Source: an uncultured Sphingomonadales bacterium (GTDB taxonomy: Bacteria; Pseudomonadota; Alphaproteobacteria; Sphingomonadales; Sphingomonadaceae). Taken from it: 56,433 nt of DNA. The notes beneath the pieces were generated by a model that did no database searches, was not told the origin of the DNA, and saw only the letters and a list, made by a program, of their open reading frames with translations. Location: assembly GCA_937898525.1 (NCBI GenBank), contig CALCBC010000036.1:1-56433 (forward strand). Reading direction: 5' to 3'. Below are positions 34,593 to 42,274 of this stretch, piece after piece. Both the position numbers and the translations under genes were made by a program. Every line of letters begins with the position of its first letter. The first letter of the stretch is position 1.

Positions 34593-36938
34593 CTAGTAAC
34601 TCGACAATATCGTCAAACTGCGGCTGTCGAGCGGCTTGCCTTCGCGTTGGAGCTGCAGCTCGCGGGCGCGGAGCTTGCGCTGCTCGTCGATCAGGAACGC
34701 GTGGATCGCCCTCGCCTGCTCGGGCGTGAGAAGGTCATTGAAGCGTGGCATGCCGTTCGGCAGCAGCAGGCCTTCGAGCACGATCCGCTCGAACACCTCG
34801 TGCGTTCCGGGCTGCATCCGCCTGAGGTCGGGCAGCGGCGCGCGCGGCTGGTTCGAGTGGCAGATCGCGCAGGTCTCTGTGAACAGCGCCGAGCCCGTCG
34901 CGATCGTCTCCGGCGTCACGCCGGCGAGCTGCGCGGGCGGCTCGGGCGCGGGTTGCAGCGGCGGCAGGTCGGGCGGGATCGGGACCTCGCCGCCGCCGAG
35001 GCTGAACACCAGCAGGCGGTTGGCGTTGCCCTTCGCATAGGCCGCGGCATAGGGCGGCACGAAGCCCCAGCCGCCCCCGCCCCAGCCGGTCTGCACGGCG
35101 ACGTACTGCACGCCGTCCACCTTGTAGGTCATCGGTGCGGCGAGGATCGAGCTGCCGGTGTCGATGCTCTTGAGTACTTCGCCGGTGTCGGCGTCGCGCA
35201 CGATCAGCTTGCCCGAAAGCGTGCCGTGGATGACGAGGCCGCTCGACGTGGCGAGCACGCCGCCGCGGTCCTGCCAGCCGTCGAGCGGCGCGGCCCATCG
35301 GGTCTCGCCGGTCAGCGGGTCGATCGCGCGGAGCTCGGAGCTGAACGGCCTGTCGAGCACCTCCCGCCACTGCGGCAGCGCCTTGACCGCGGCCTGCATC
35401 GGCGGCGGCAGCGTCCCCAGGGCCGCCTCGAGATCGGCGGTGAAGATCAGCGCCGCGGCCGGGTTCATCGCGTTCTTGCGGTGCGGCGGGCGCTCCTGCC
35501 CCGGCGGAATGAACATCAGGTTGCCCATGTCGACCACCGCCGCAAAGTAGAGCTTGCGCGTCGGGTCGTAAGCCGCCGGGTGCCAGTTGCGCGCACCCGA
35601 GCTCGCCGGGAAGACGATCTTGGGCCCGGTCGAGTAATCGGAAAACTCGGGCGTCAGGACCGGCCTGCCGCTTTCGAGGTCCCAGCCGCTGGCCCAGCTC
35701 GTGCGCACCAGCGCGTTGGCGGCGAGCGGCTTGCCCGTTTCGCGGTCGACCACGAAGAAGAACCCGTTCTTGGGCGTGTGCAGGATCACCGGACGGGTCT
35801 CGCCGTTCACCTCGAGCTCGGTGAAGACCATCGGCTGGGTCGCAGTCAGGTCCCACGAATCCTGCGGCGTCTCCTGGAAGTACCATTTCATCGCGCCGGT
35901 CTTGCGGTCGAGCGCGACGAGCGAGTTCAGGTAGAGGTTGTCACCGCCTTTCGGCGAGCGGGTCTTGAGCGGATAGGGCCCGCCATTGCCGGTGCCGATG
36001 ATCACCTGGTCGAACACCGGATCGTACTGGATCGCGTCCCACACCGTGCCGCCGCCACCGATGTCCCAGCGGCTGTCCGGGTCCCAGGTCTCGAGCGCCT
36101 TTTCCAGCGCCTCGCTTTCCTGCGGGCCCTCCTTCGGGTCGTGCGGGACGGTCCAGAAGCGCCACTTCCGGTCGCCGCTGCGCACGTCGTAGGCGGTCAC
36201 GTAGCCACGCACGTCGTACTCGGCGCCGGCGTTGCCGATGATCACCAGGTTGCCGGCGATCTCGGGCGCGCCGGTGATCGTGTAGGCGCGCCTGCGATCG
36301 ACGATCGTGTCGATCCGCCACATCACCTTGCCGCTGATCCGATCGAGCGCGTAGAGCCAGCCGTCGAGCGACGCGACGAAGACCTTGCCGTCAGCCACCG
36401 CGACGCCGCGGTTGGCCTGGTCGCAGCACGCCGCGCGGTTGGCCTGCATGTCGACCTCGGGCTCGAAGCGCCACTTCTCCTCGCCGGTCGCGGCGTCGAG
36501 CGCGTAGACCCGGCCGAGATTGCCCGAGGTGTACATCACCCCGTCGATCACCACCGGGGTCGCTTCCTGCACCCGCGCTGTGCCGAGGTCGTATTCCCAC
36601 GCCAGCCCGAGCTCGCCGACGTTCTCCCTGGTAATGTCGGTCAGCCGCGAGAAGCGGCTGCCCGCCCAGTCGCCGCCAGGGTTGTCCCAGTTTTCCGCGG
36701 CGCCGATGACCGGGCTGTCGACTTCGAGGGCATCGGAGCCCTGGGTGCAGGCGGCGAGGGCGAGCAGCGCCGCGCCAGCGAGCCCACGCAACGAGAAGCC
36801 CTCCCCCTTGAGGGGGAGGGTTGGGTGGGGGTGCACCACGCCAGCGCCGACGCGCGGCGCTCGCCGCGCTCCTCCTCCCCCTACCCCCTCCCCGCCGGGG
36901 AGGGGGAGTCTGGTGCGCAGGCGGGCAAGCAAGCTCAT
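34593..36938 (-). CDS. PQQ-dependent quinohemoprotein dehydrogenase with C-terminal cytochrome c domain
   Basis: The 781-residue exported enzyme has an eight-bladed PQQ propeller with tryptophan-docking repeats such as VYALDAATGEEKWRFEP and LYALDRISGKVMWR. A C-terminal cytochrome c domain carries CAICH at 690-694. A Cys-Cys pair (AACCDQ) sits where PQQ alcohol dehydrogenases have their vicinal disulfide. It would oxidise alcohols in the periplasm. The ATG at 36938 overlaps the upstream NmrA stop. Residues 11-47 are encoded by a dispersed repeat, and the hydrophobic core with a lipobox-like LAAC (Cys64) comes after it. A TTG at 36791 is an alternative start. Confidence 0.9.
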   Translation of the reverse strand: MSLLARLRTRLPLPGGEGVGGGGARRAPRVGAGVVHPHPTLPLKGEGFSLRGLAGAALLALAACTQGSDALEVDSPVIGAAENWDNPGGDWAGSRFSRLTDITRENVGELGLAWEYDLGTARVQEATPVVIDGVMYTSGNLGRVYALDAATGEEKWRFEPEVDMQANRAACCDQANRGVAVADGKVFVASLDGWLYALDRISGKVMWRIDTIVDRRRAYTITGAPEIAGNLVIIGNAGAEYDVRGYVTAYDVRSGDRKWRFWTVPHDPKEGPQESEALEKALETWDPDSRWDIGGGGTVWDAIQYDPVFDQVIIGTGNGGPYPLKTRSPKGGDNLYLNSLVALDRKTGAMKWYFQETPQDSWDLTATQPMVFTELEVNGETRPVILHTPKNGFFFVVDRETGKPLAANALVRTSWASGWDLESGRPVLTPEFSDYSTGPKIVFPASSGARNWHPAAYDPTRKLYFAAVVDMGNLMFIPPGQERPPHRKNAMNPAAALIFTADLEAALGTLPPPMQAAVKALPQWREVLDRPFSSELRAIDPLTGETRWAAPLDGWQDRGGVLATSSGLVIHGTLSGKLIVRDADTGEVLKSIDTGSSILAAPMTYKVDGVQYVAVQTGWGGGGWGFVPPYAAAYAKGNANRLLVFSLGGGEVPIPPDLPPLQPAPEPPAQLAGVTPETIATGSALFTETCAICHSNQPRAPLPDLRRMQPGTHEVFERIVLEGLLLPNGMPRFNDLLTPEQARAIHAFLIDEQRKLRARELQLQREGKPLDSRSLTILSSY
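36799..36908. repeat. R2 GC-rich dispersed repeat, in frame within PQQ dehydrogenase N-terminus
   Basis: The ends CCCTCCCCCTTGAGGGGGAG and CCCCTCCCCGCCGGGGAGGG are small hairpins flanking a variable GC-rich centre. A second copy lies at 43162. It contributes about 37 residues to the predicted N-terminus of the quinohemoprotein. Confidence 0.8.
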
Positions 36939-37849
36939 GCGGGCCAGAGGTGCTTGTGCTGTTCGAGCACCGAGCGCAGCGTGCGTGGCTTGCGGCCCGT
37001 GATCCGCTCGACGTCGTCCGAGAGCACGTCCATGAATCCTTCGCGGATCGACTGGCCGAACGTGACCATGCCCTCGCTGGCCCACGGGATCGGCCCGTCG
37101 GGGACCACGTCCGATGCCTTGCGCGGGACGCCGAGCGAATCAAAGTAGGCGAACATGCCCTCGTCATCGACGAGTTCGACCTCGATCGGCTTGCCCGCCA
37201 TCTGGGCAATCAGCGCCATCGCATCGGGCAGGGTCCAGAGCTCGGGGCCGGTCACGTCGTAGGCCTTGTTGGCGTGCCCTTCCTGCGTCAGCACGCCGAC
37301 CGCGATCGCCACGCAGTCGTCACGGCTGACGATCGGCACGCGGCCCTGCCCGGCGTTCTCGGGCTTGTGCCCGGCCTGCAGCGCGGGAATCGCCATCGCG
37401 CTCGCCACCGCCTCGGCGTAGAGGCTGTTGCGCAGGTGGGTCCACGCGAGCCCCGAGGCCTCGATCATGCGCTCGGTGGCGAGGTGGTCGAACCCCTCGA
37501 CCGAGGGGTTGTTCGGGGTGCGGACGCCGAGCAGCGAGGTGTAGATCACGTGCCTCACGCCCTGCGCCTTTGCCGCCTCGACCGCGGCGGTGTGCTGCTC
37601 GACGCGGCTGCCGACGCGCACGGTCGAGATCAGCAGCATTGTCTCGCCGCCCTCCATCGCCGGTCCCAGCGAGGCGGGATCGTCGAAGTCGGCGTAACGC
37701 ACGCTCGCGCCCTTCTCCGCGAGGTCGGCGAGCTTGTCCGGCGTGCGGCTCAGCAGCACGAGGTCTTCCGCCGGCACGCGTTCCAGCAATTGCCGGGCCG
37801 CCGCGTTGCCGAACTGGCCCGAGGCGCCGGTGACGATGATCTTGCCCAA
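36935..37849 (-). CDS. NmrA-like / quinone-oxidoreductase-2-type atypical SDR
   Basis: The 304-residue protein has the NAD(P)-binding GASGQFGNAAAR at its N-terminus. An NmrA/QOR2-type fold follows: VEQHTAAVEAAKAQGVRHVIYTS and TEWxxLRN-like TERMIEASGLAWTHLRNSLYAE. Relatives reduce quinones or act as NAD(P)H sensors. The start is a TTG with GGGAGGG at good spacing. It leads the PQQ dehydrogenase and is coupled to it by ATGA, so a role in quinone or redox balance is plausible. A TAAC-N4-GTTA dyad lies 28 nt upstream. Confidence 0.85.
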   Translation of the reverse strand: MGKIIVTGASGQFGNAAARQLLERVPAEDLVLLSRTPDKLADLAEKGASVRYADFDDPASLGPAMEGGETMLLISTVRVGSRVEQHTAAVEAAKAQGVRHVIYTSLLGVRTPNNPSVEGFDHLATERMIEASGLAWTHLRNSLYAEAVASAMAIPALQAGHKPENAGQGRVPIVSRDDCVAIAVGVLTQEGHANKAYDVTGPELWTLPDAMALIAQMAGKPIEVELVDDEGMFAYFDSLGVPRKASDVVPDGPIPWASEGMVTFGQSIREGFMDVLSDDVERITGRKPRTLRSVLEQHKHLWPA

Positions 37850-37877
37850 GGGTCCCTCCCGTTCTTGGCGGCAATCA

Positions 37878-37889
37878 TAACGGGTGTTA
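37878..37889. promoter_or_regulatory. TAAC-N4-GTTA operator candidate, site A
   Basis: TAACGGGTGTTA is a perfect dyad midway between the divergent NmrA/PQQ dehydrogenase operon and an NTF2-like gene, 28 nt from each start. The same dyad occurs at 42219 and 49536. A MarR-family protein encoded beside the third site is the obvious candidate binder, but this is inferred. Confidence 0.55.
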
Positions 37890-37917
37890 CGGTCGTGGCA
37901 ACAAGACGGGAGAGACC

Positions 37918-38415
37918 ATGACCGCGCTTTCGATCGAAGACCGCCTCGGCCTGCAGGACCTGATCGCCGATTACTCCTGGGCGCTCGACACCGGCGATGC
38001 CGAAGCGCTTGTCGCCTGCTTCACCGAGGACTGCGTGATGAGCGAAGAGGTGTTCGAGGAGCCCGACGTGTGGGAAGGGCACGATGGCATCCGCGGCCTG
38101 ATGGCCCACTACGCCAACGCCCCGGGCTTCCCCGGCCGCCAGCACCACGTCACCCAGACCCAGTACCGCCCGCAGGCCGACGGCAGCGTGAAGATGCGCA
38201 GCTTCGCCTTCGTCACCGAATGCGAGGGCGAGCCGCCTTACCTGCTGCGCTTCACCGGCTGGTACGACGACCACGCGGTCAAGGGCACCGACGGCAAATG
38301 GCGCTTCCGACGCCGCACCGTGCGGCTGTGGGACGGCGAGGTGCTCAAGAACTTCCCCGGCCGCGGGCAATGGGTCCCGCGCAAGCGGCCGGATTCGCTG
38401 ATCATCCGGCGGTGA
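37918..38415 (+). CDS. NTF2/SnoaL-like protein
   Basis: This 165-residue cytoplasmic protein opens with IEDRLGLQDLIADYSWALDTGDAEALVACF, typical of SnoaL_4-type proteins. A GHDGIRGLMAHY helix and a C-terminal WRFRRRTVRLW strand follow. GGGAGAG precedes the ATG. It is divergent from the NmrA/PQQ dehydrogenase operon across a TAAC-N4-GTTA dyad, so it is probably co-regulated. Family members include dehydratases and the small subunits of ring-hydroxylating oxygenases; the reaction here is unknown. Confidence 0.8.
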   Translation: MTALSIEDRLGLQDLIADYSWALDTGDAEALVACFTEDCVMSEEVFEEPDVWEGHDGIRGLMAHYANAPGFPGRQHHVTQTQYRPQADGSVKMRSFAFVTECEGEPPYLLRFTGWYDDHAVKGTDGKWRFRRRTVRLWDGEVLKNFPGRGQWVPRKRPDSLIIRR

Positions 38416-38492
38416 GCTGCGGCTTTATCAAAGCTCCGTAATGGAGGCGGTTCGAGTCGAAGCGTAGAGCCGCGATGCCGTAAGCTGGCGTC

Positions 38493-38867
38493 ATGACCAT
38501 TGGATCGACCAATCGCTTTGCGCGAGCGCTGCGGCGAAATTCTACTGACGCCGAACGCAGGATCTGGCGGCATCTGCGCGATCGGCGGCTTAGCGGGCTC
38601 AAGTTCCGACGCCAAGCCACAGTGGGGTGCTACGTGGTTGATTTCCTCTGCGCCGAGAAGCGCCTCGTGGTCGAGCTGGATGGCGGACAGCACACGGCCG
38701 AGGGAGATGCTGCGCGAACGGCGCGGCTGGAGGAGCTGGGGTATCGGGTGATCCGGTTCTGGAACAACGATGCGCTGGGGAACACGGACGCTGTGCTCGA
38801 GGCGATCTTGCAGGAGGGGCTGAGTTTGCCCTCGAGATTCAAGGGGCCCTCATCCAACTCCGACTAA
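38493..38867 (+). CDS. DUF559 (Vsr-like nuclease fold) protein
   Basis: The 124-residue protein has the DUF559 endonuclease-like core: RRNSTDAERRIWRHLRDRRL, FRRQATVGCYVVDFLC, LVVELDGGQH and LGYRVIRFWNNDAL. The acidic and Gln residues in VVELDGGQH match the metal site of very-short-patch-repair-like nucleases. It is often solitary, and its role is unknown. The last seven residues (GPSSNSD) and the stop codon come from repeat R1c, so the native C-terminus may have been replaced. Confidence 0.88.
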   Translation: MTIGSTNRFARALRRNSTDAERRIWRHLRDRRLSGLKFRRQATVGCYVVDFLCAEKRLVVELDGGQHTAEGDAARTARLEELGYRVIRFWNNDALGNTDAVLEAILQEGLSLPSRFKGPSSNSD

Positions 38868-39021
38868 GCCCCTTCGGGGCTAAGTCTGCGTATCCTTCTC
38901 CCGCCAGCGGGAGAAGGATCGGCGCGAGATTGTCAGGCATTTCTCTTCTCCCACTGGTGGGAGAAGGATAGCGGAGGTTAGGTCCGTCAGGACCTTACCG
39001 GAGCTTGGATGAGGGCTCCTT
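38841..39021. repeat. R1 dispersed repeat, full copy c
   Basis: This 181-bp copy has the same orientation as copies a and b and ends AAGGGGCCCTCATCCAA / TTGGATGAGGGCTCCTT. It overlaps the 3' end of the DUF559 gene and the last codon of the Tat-signal protein gene on the opposite strand. Confidence 0.85.
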
Positions 39022-39409
39022 AGCCCTTCCTCGTGAACACCCACCCCAGCACCAGCCCGCGGTCGAGCGGCTGCGCCTCGGCGGTCATCTCGCGCACGGT
39101 CCGGTCGTCAGCCAGCATATACCCCGCCTCACGCGCGACCTCCTCGATCAGCAGCGCGTCGGCCGGGCGGCTCACGCCGACGACATAAGCCGGCTGCCGT
39201 GCGAACACCGCGCGGGCGAAGCGGATGCGGTCGCCCTCGATCGGCAGCGCCTCGCCGCCATACGCCGCGGCGAAGCGGCGGCCGGCTTCGAGCGAGGCAT
39301 CGTGCAGCAGCACCGGGCCGCCGCTCGCGGCCGCGGCCACGCGCGGCGCCCCGGCCACGGCGGACACCGCGACCGCGCCGCCGAGCACCCCGCGCCGCGT
39401 CGCCTTCAC
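39020..39409 (-). CDS. Small Tat-signal exported protein of unknown function
   Basis: This 129-residue protein has a twin-arginine-like leader (KATRRGVLGGAVAVSAVAGAP). The mature part of about 100 residues has no family I recognise; it includes FARQPAYVVGVSRPADALLIEE and LDRGLVLGWVF. The GTG start overlaps the cytochrome c stop (GTGA), so it is the last gene of the SDR-flavoprotein-cytochrome operon. It may be an extra subunit or maturation factor for the flavocytochrome; this is only from context. Its stop codon lies at the edge of repeat R1c. Confidence 0.7.
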   Translation of the reverse strand: MKATRRGVLGGAVAVSAVAGAPRVAAAASGGPVLLHDASLEAGRRFAAAYGGEALPIEGDRIRFARAVFARQPAYVVGVSRPADALLIEEVAREAGYMLADDRTVREMTAEAQPLDRGLVLGWVFTRKG

Positions 39410-39867
39410 TGCGCCGCCTCGTGCGGGCCCGCCGCGAGGTACGCGGCGATCGCCTGCAGTTCCTCGTCGCTGACTTCGCCGCGCGGGATTGCCGGCATGT
39501 TGCCGATGCCCTGGCGGACGGCGACGATCACGTACTGGGCGGGCAGGTTGTCGCGCGCCTCGAGCAGCGCGGGCTGGATCCGGCGCGCGAGCAGGCCGGT
39601 GCCCATGCCGTTTTCCCCGTGGCAGCTCGCGCAGTGCTCGAGGAACAGCGCCTCGCCGCCGGCGGCGCCGGAGCGGCTGGAGAGCGTGGTCGGCGGCGGA
39701 GCGGGCGGCGCCTGGGCAATCGCGGCGCCGGCGAGCAGCGTGGCGGCCAATCCCGTCCCCGTCATCCCGGCAAAGGCCGGGATCGCGTGCCGCCGCAGCC
39801 ATGCCAGCGGGACGCGGGTCCCGCTTTCGCGCGGATGACGACGGCTGCGCTGCGTGCGTTCGCTCAT
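39406..39867 (-). CDS. Small cytochrome c, probable electron-accepting subunit of flavocytochrome
   Basis: The 153-residue exported protein has one c-type heme motif CASCH at 79-83 and a distal Met candidate in IGNMPAIP. The C-terminal SDEELQAIAAYL helix is typical of class I cytochromes. The ATG at 39867 overlaps the flavoprotein stop (ATGA), which supports this start. Residues of about 10-36 are encoded by a REP-type repeat, and the hydrophobic signal core (GLAATLLAGAAIAQA) follows it. In p-cresol methylhydroxylase and eugenol hydroxylase an equivalent cytochrome subunit takes electrons from the flavin. Confidence 0.88.
   Translation of the reverse strand: MSERTQRSRRHPRESGTRVPLAWLRRHAIPAFAGMTGTGLAATLLAGAAIAQAPPAPPPTTLSSRSGAAGGEALFLEHCASCHGENGMGTGLLARRIQPALLEARDNLPAQYVIVAVRQGIGNMPAIPRGEVSDEELQAIAAYLAAGPHEAAQ
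39760..39840. repeat. REP-type repeat embedded in cytochrome c coding sequence
   Basis: The 81-bp element begins CGTCATCCCGGC and ends GCGGATGACG, with internal GGCAAAGGCC and GCGGGACGCGGGTCCCGC palindromes. This is a common alphaproteobacterial REP form whose translation gives the familiar PAFAGMT string. It is read in frame within the cytochrome c leader. Confidence 0.8.
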
Positions 39868-41432
39868 GCCCCTTCTCCCGCCCTGCGGCCCTGCCCCTTC
39901 GGCCAGATCCCGCTCTTGCCCGGCGCGAGGATACCGTTGGGGTCGAGCGCGTCCTTGACACGCTCGTTGAGCCTGCGCAGCGCCCCGCCGTTCCAGTCGT
40001 AGGTCTCGGCGACGAGGTCCATGTAATCGAGGTGCGTGCGATATTCGCCGTAGCCCTGTTCCTTGGCATCGGCGACGAGCTGGCGGAAGAACGGATCGAT
40101 CCGCGCCATCATCGCCGGATCGTCCTTGTTGAACAGCATCGCGTTGACGTTGACGAGGTGGCGCTCGCCGAAGGCGAAGCTGCCCTGGTAATCCATCCCG
40201 TATTCCTTGTAGCGGGCATAGGTCCGCTGGAACTGGGCGAGCGCCGCGCTGCCGTTCTGCGGGATGATCGGGGAAAAGCCGATGTGCCCGCCGCGCCCGC
40301 CGTACCAGTTGACGTTCTGCATCGGGAAGGTGATCGGCGTGCCGGTCCAGCCCGAATATTCCATCGGCTCGCCCTTGCGCCACATCGTGCTGCGGATGAA
40401 CAGCGGGTCGATCGCGTTCATCGCCTTCTCGAGGATCGCGTAGGCTGCCTTATTGACCTCCTCGCGCCCGTAGAGCCTGAGCGAGACGCCCCACCACCCG
40501 AGCCCGAAGCGCTGGCGGATCGCGTCGATCACGCTGTCGTCGAGCGCGCCGGGCTTGTCGGTCCATTCCTCGCGGCGGGTCAGCACCGCGGCCGCGCGCA
40601 GCCAGTTGCCGATACTCGGACTCTGCTGCAGCACGCGCTCGCGCCTGAGCGGCCCGATCGTGTCGACCAGCGGCTTCAGGTCCTCGGGCCGGTCGAACTC
40701 GACATCCATGCCCATCAGGCTCTCGGGCTCGGGCATCAGCCACATGTTGGCCTTGGTGACGATCCCGAAGTTCGACTGGACGAACATCTGGTCCCAACCG
40801 GGGCCGAAGCCGAACGGATAGGCACCCCAGGTCGGCGCCTTGGAGAACGCGCCCATGCCGGTGCGCACGACCTCTCCGGTCGGCAGCACGACCTCGAGTC
40901 CGCACAGGTTCTTGGTGTTCTCGCCGTAAGGGGTGTAGCCGACCCCGCGGTCGAGCGCGTTCCCGATCACCGAGCCCCACGAGTTGCCCGGGGTCGACAG
41001 CCAGTAGGGCAGGTTGTTCTTCCGGATGAAGTCGTAGAGGTCGTAGAAGCCAACGCCGGGTTCGAGCAGCACGGTGCCGAACTCCTCGTCGAACTCGATC
41101 TTCTTCATCCGCGACAGGTCCATCACGACGCTGCCGGTGAGCACCGGGGCCGAGCCGCCGTAGCCGAGGTTCTTGCCGCGGCTGATCGGCCAGATGGGCA
41201 CGCGGTACTGGTTGGCGACCCGCAGCGCGGCCTGCACTTCCTCGACGCTGGTCGGTGCGATCGCGCCCGAGGGCACGTGCGCGGCATCGTCGATCGCGAA
41301 CTTGTCCTTGTATCCGGTGCGGTCGAGCGGCTCGAAGAACACCCTGTCGGCGCCGAGCGCACTCTCGAACGCGCGCTGCGCCTGGGCGAGCTTCGCCGCA
41401 TCGAACCCGGGCGGGAGGAAATCGTCGGCCAT
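39864..41432 (-). CDS. VAO/PCMH-family FAD-dependent phenol side-chain hydroxylase/oxidase
   Basis: The 522-residue flavoprotein has an FAD_binding_4 domain (VPIWPISRGKNLGYGG, LLEPGVGFYDLYDFI, STPGNSWGSVIGNALDRGVG). Its cap domain is like that of vanillyl-alcohol oxidase and p-cresol methylhydroxylase. The C-terminus (YRTHLDYMDLVAETYDWN ... DPNGILAPGKSGIWP) closely matches the PCMH flavin subunit. Such enzymes oxidise 4-alkylphenols, eugenol or vanillyl alcohols through a quinone methide. The next gene encodes a cytochrome c, which favours a flavocytochrome dehydrogenase over an O2-using oxidase. The exact phenol is unknown. Confidence 0.92.
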   Translation of the reverse strand: MADDFLPPGFDAAKLAQAQRAFESALGADRVFFEPLDRTGYKDKFAIDDAAHVPSGAIAPTSVEEVQAALRVANQYRVPIWPISRGKNLGYGGSAPVLTGSVVMDLSRMKKIEFDEEFGTVLLEPGVGFYDLYDFIRKNNLPYWLSTPGNSWGSVIGNALDRGVGYTPYGENTKNLCGLEVVLPTGEVVRTGMGAFSKAPTWGAYPFGFGPGWDQMFVQSNFGIVTKANMWLMPEPESLMGMDVEFDRPEDLKPLVDTIGPLRRERVLQQSPSIGNWLRAAAVLTRREEWTDKPGALDDSVIDAIRQRFGLGWWGVSLRLYGREEVNKAAYAILEKAMNAIDPLFIRSTMWRKGEPMEYSGWTGTPITFPMQNVNWYGGRGGHIGFSPIIPQNGSAALAQFQRTYARYKEYGMDYQGSFAFGERHLVNVNAMLFNKDDPAMMARIDPFFRQLVADAKEQGYGEYRTHLDYMDLVAETYDWNGGALRRLNERVKDALDPNGILAPGKSGIWPKGQGRRAGEGA

Positions 41433-41433
41433 C

Positions 41434-42189
41434 TCAGTTCGCTCCGAAGCTGCTGCGTGCGGGCGGGCGCGTGCCCGCGTCGAGCCGGATCACTTCACCG
41501 TTGATGAGCGGCGTGCGGACGATGAACTCGACCACCGCGGCGAATTCGTCGGCCCGGCCCGGGCGGCGGGGGAATTCGGCGTTCCTGAGCAGTTCGGTGA
41601 CGACCGGCTCGGGCACGCCGGCGACCATCGGCGTGGCCATGAACCCCGGTGCGACGCCGCAGACGCGGATGTGGTGGCGCGAGAGGTCGCGCGCCCAGAC
41701 CAGCACCAGCCCGGCGAGCCCGGCCTTGGCGGCGGTGTAGGCGCCCATGCCTTCCTGGCCCTCGAAGCTGGCGATCGAACAGGCGTTGACGATCACCCCG
41801 CGCTCGCCGTCGGGGCCGTCGGGCTCCGCGGCGATCATCTTCGGCGCAATGGCGGCAGTGACGTAGGCGGCGCCGAGCAGGTTGACCTCGACCACGCGGC
41901 GGAAGGCGTCGATGTCGCCGGGCCCCTCGGGCGTCGCGATCGGGCCGAGACCGCCGATGCCGGCACAGTTGACCAGCAGGTGGACCGGCCCCGCGACTTG
42001 CGCCGCCGCGGCCTGCACCGCTTGCCAGTCACCGACGTCGCAGGCGATCATGCGCGCGCCTTCGGGCGGGCTGCCGGCGAGGTCGAGCGAGACGACTTCG
42101 GCCCCCGAAGCGAGCAGCGCCCCGGCAGTCGCCCGTCCGAGCCCCGAATTGCCGCCGGTGACGACGGCCAGCTTGCCTGCCGGATCCAT
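41434..42189 (-). CDS. Short-chain dehydrogenase/reductase
   Basis: The 251-residue SDR has the TGGNSGLG cofactor loop (residues 11-18), NCAGIGG, and catalytic Ser138, Tyr151 and Lys155 (YTAAK). The long insert before the active site (PKMIAAEPDGPDGERGVIVN) resembles 3-hydroxyacyl-CoA dehydrogenase type II/HSD10 enzymes. The ATG at 42189 has GGGAGAGG before it. It is first in an operon with the VAO-type flavoprotein (1-nt gap), so it may oxidise the hydroxylated product. A TAAC-N4-GTTA dyad is 29 nt upstream. Confidence 0.92.
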   Translation of the reverse strand: MDPAGKLAVVTGGNSGLGRATAGALLASGAEVVSLDLAGSPPEGARMIACDVGDWQAVQAAAAQVAGPVHLLVNCAGIGGLGPIATPEGPGDIDAFRRVVEVNLLGAAYVTAAIAPKMIAAEPDGPDGERGVIVNACSIASFEGQEGMGAYTAAKAGLAGLVLVWARDLSRHHIRVCGVAPGFMATPMVAGVPEPVVTELLRNAEFPRRPGRADEFAAVVEFIVRTPLINGEVIRLDAGTRPPARSSFGAN

Positions 42190-42218
42190 TACCTCTCCCG
42201 CCGCCTGCCGCGCGACTT

Positions 42219-42230
42219 TAACGACCGTTA
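42219..42230. promoter_or_regulatory. TAAC-N4-GTTA operator candidate, site B
   Basis: TAACGACCGTTA is a perfect dyad between the divergent SDR-flavocytochrome operon (29 nt) and the gene starting at 42275 (44 nt). It matches the dyads at 37878 and 49536. Confidence 0.55.
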
Positions 42231-42274
42231 CTTTTGAGCTAGCACCGCGCCAAGTCAAGCAAAGGGAGAGGGCC

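Noticed and set aside
32717..39021. Considered a CRISPR array because of repeated palindromic units
   Set aside because: The copies are about 180 bp, kilobases apart, with genes between them; no short regular repeat-spacer pattern and no cas genes.
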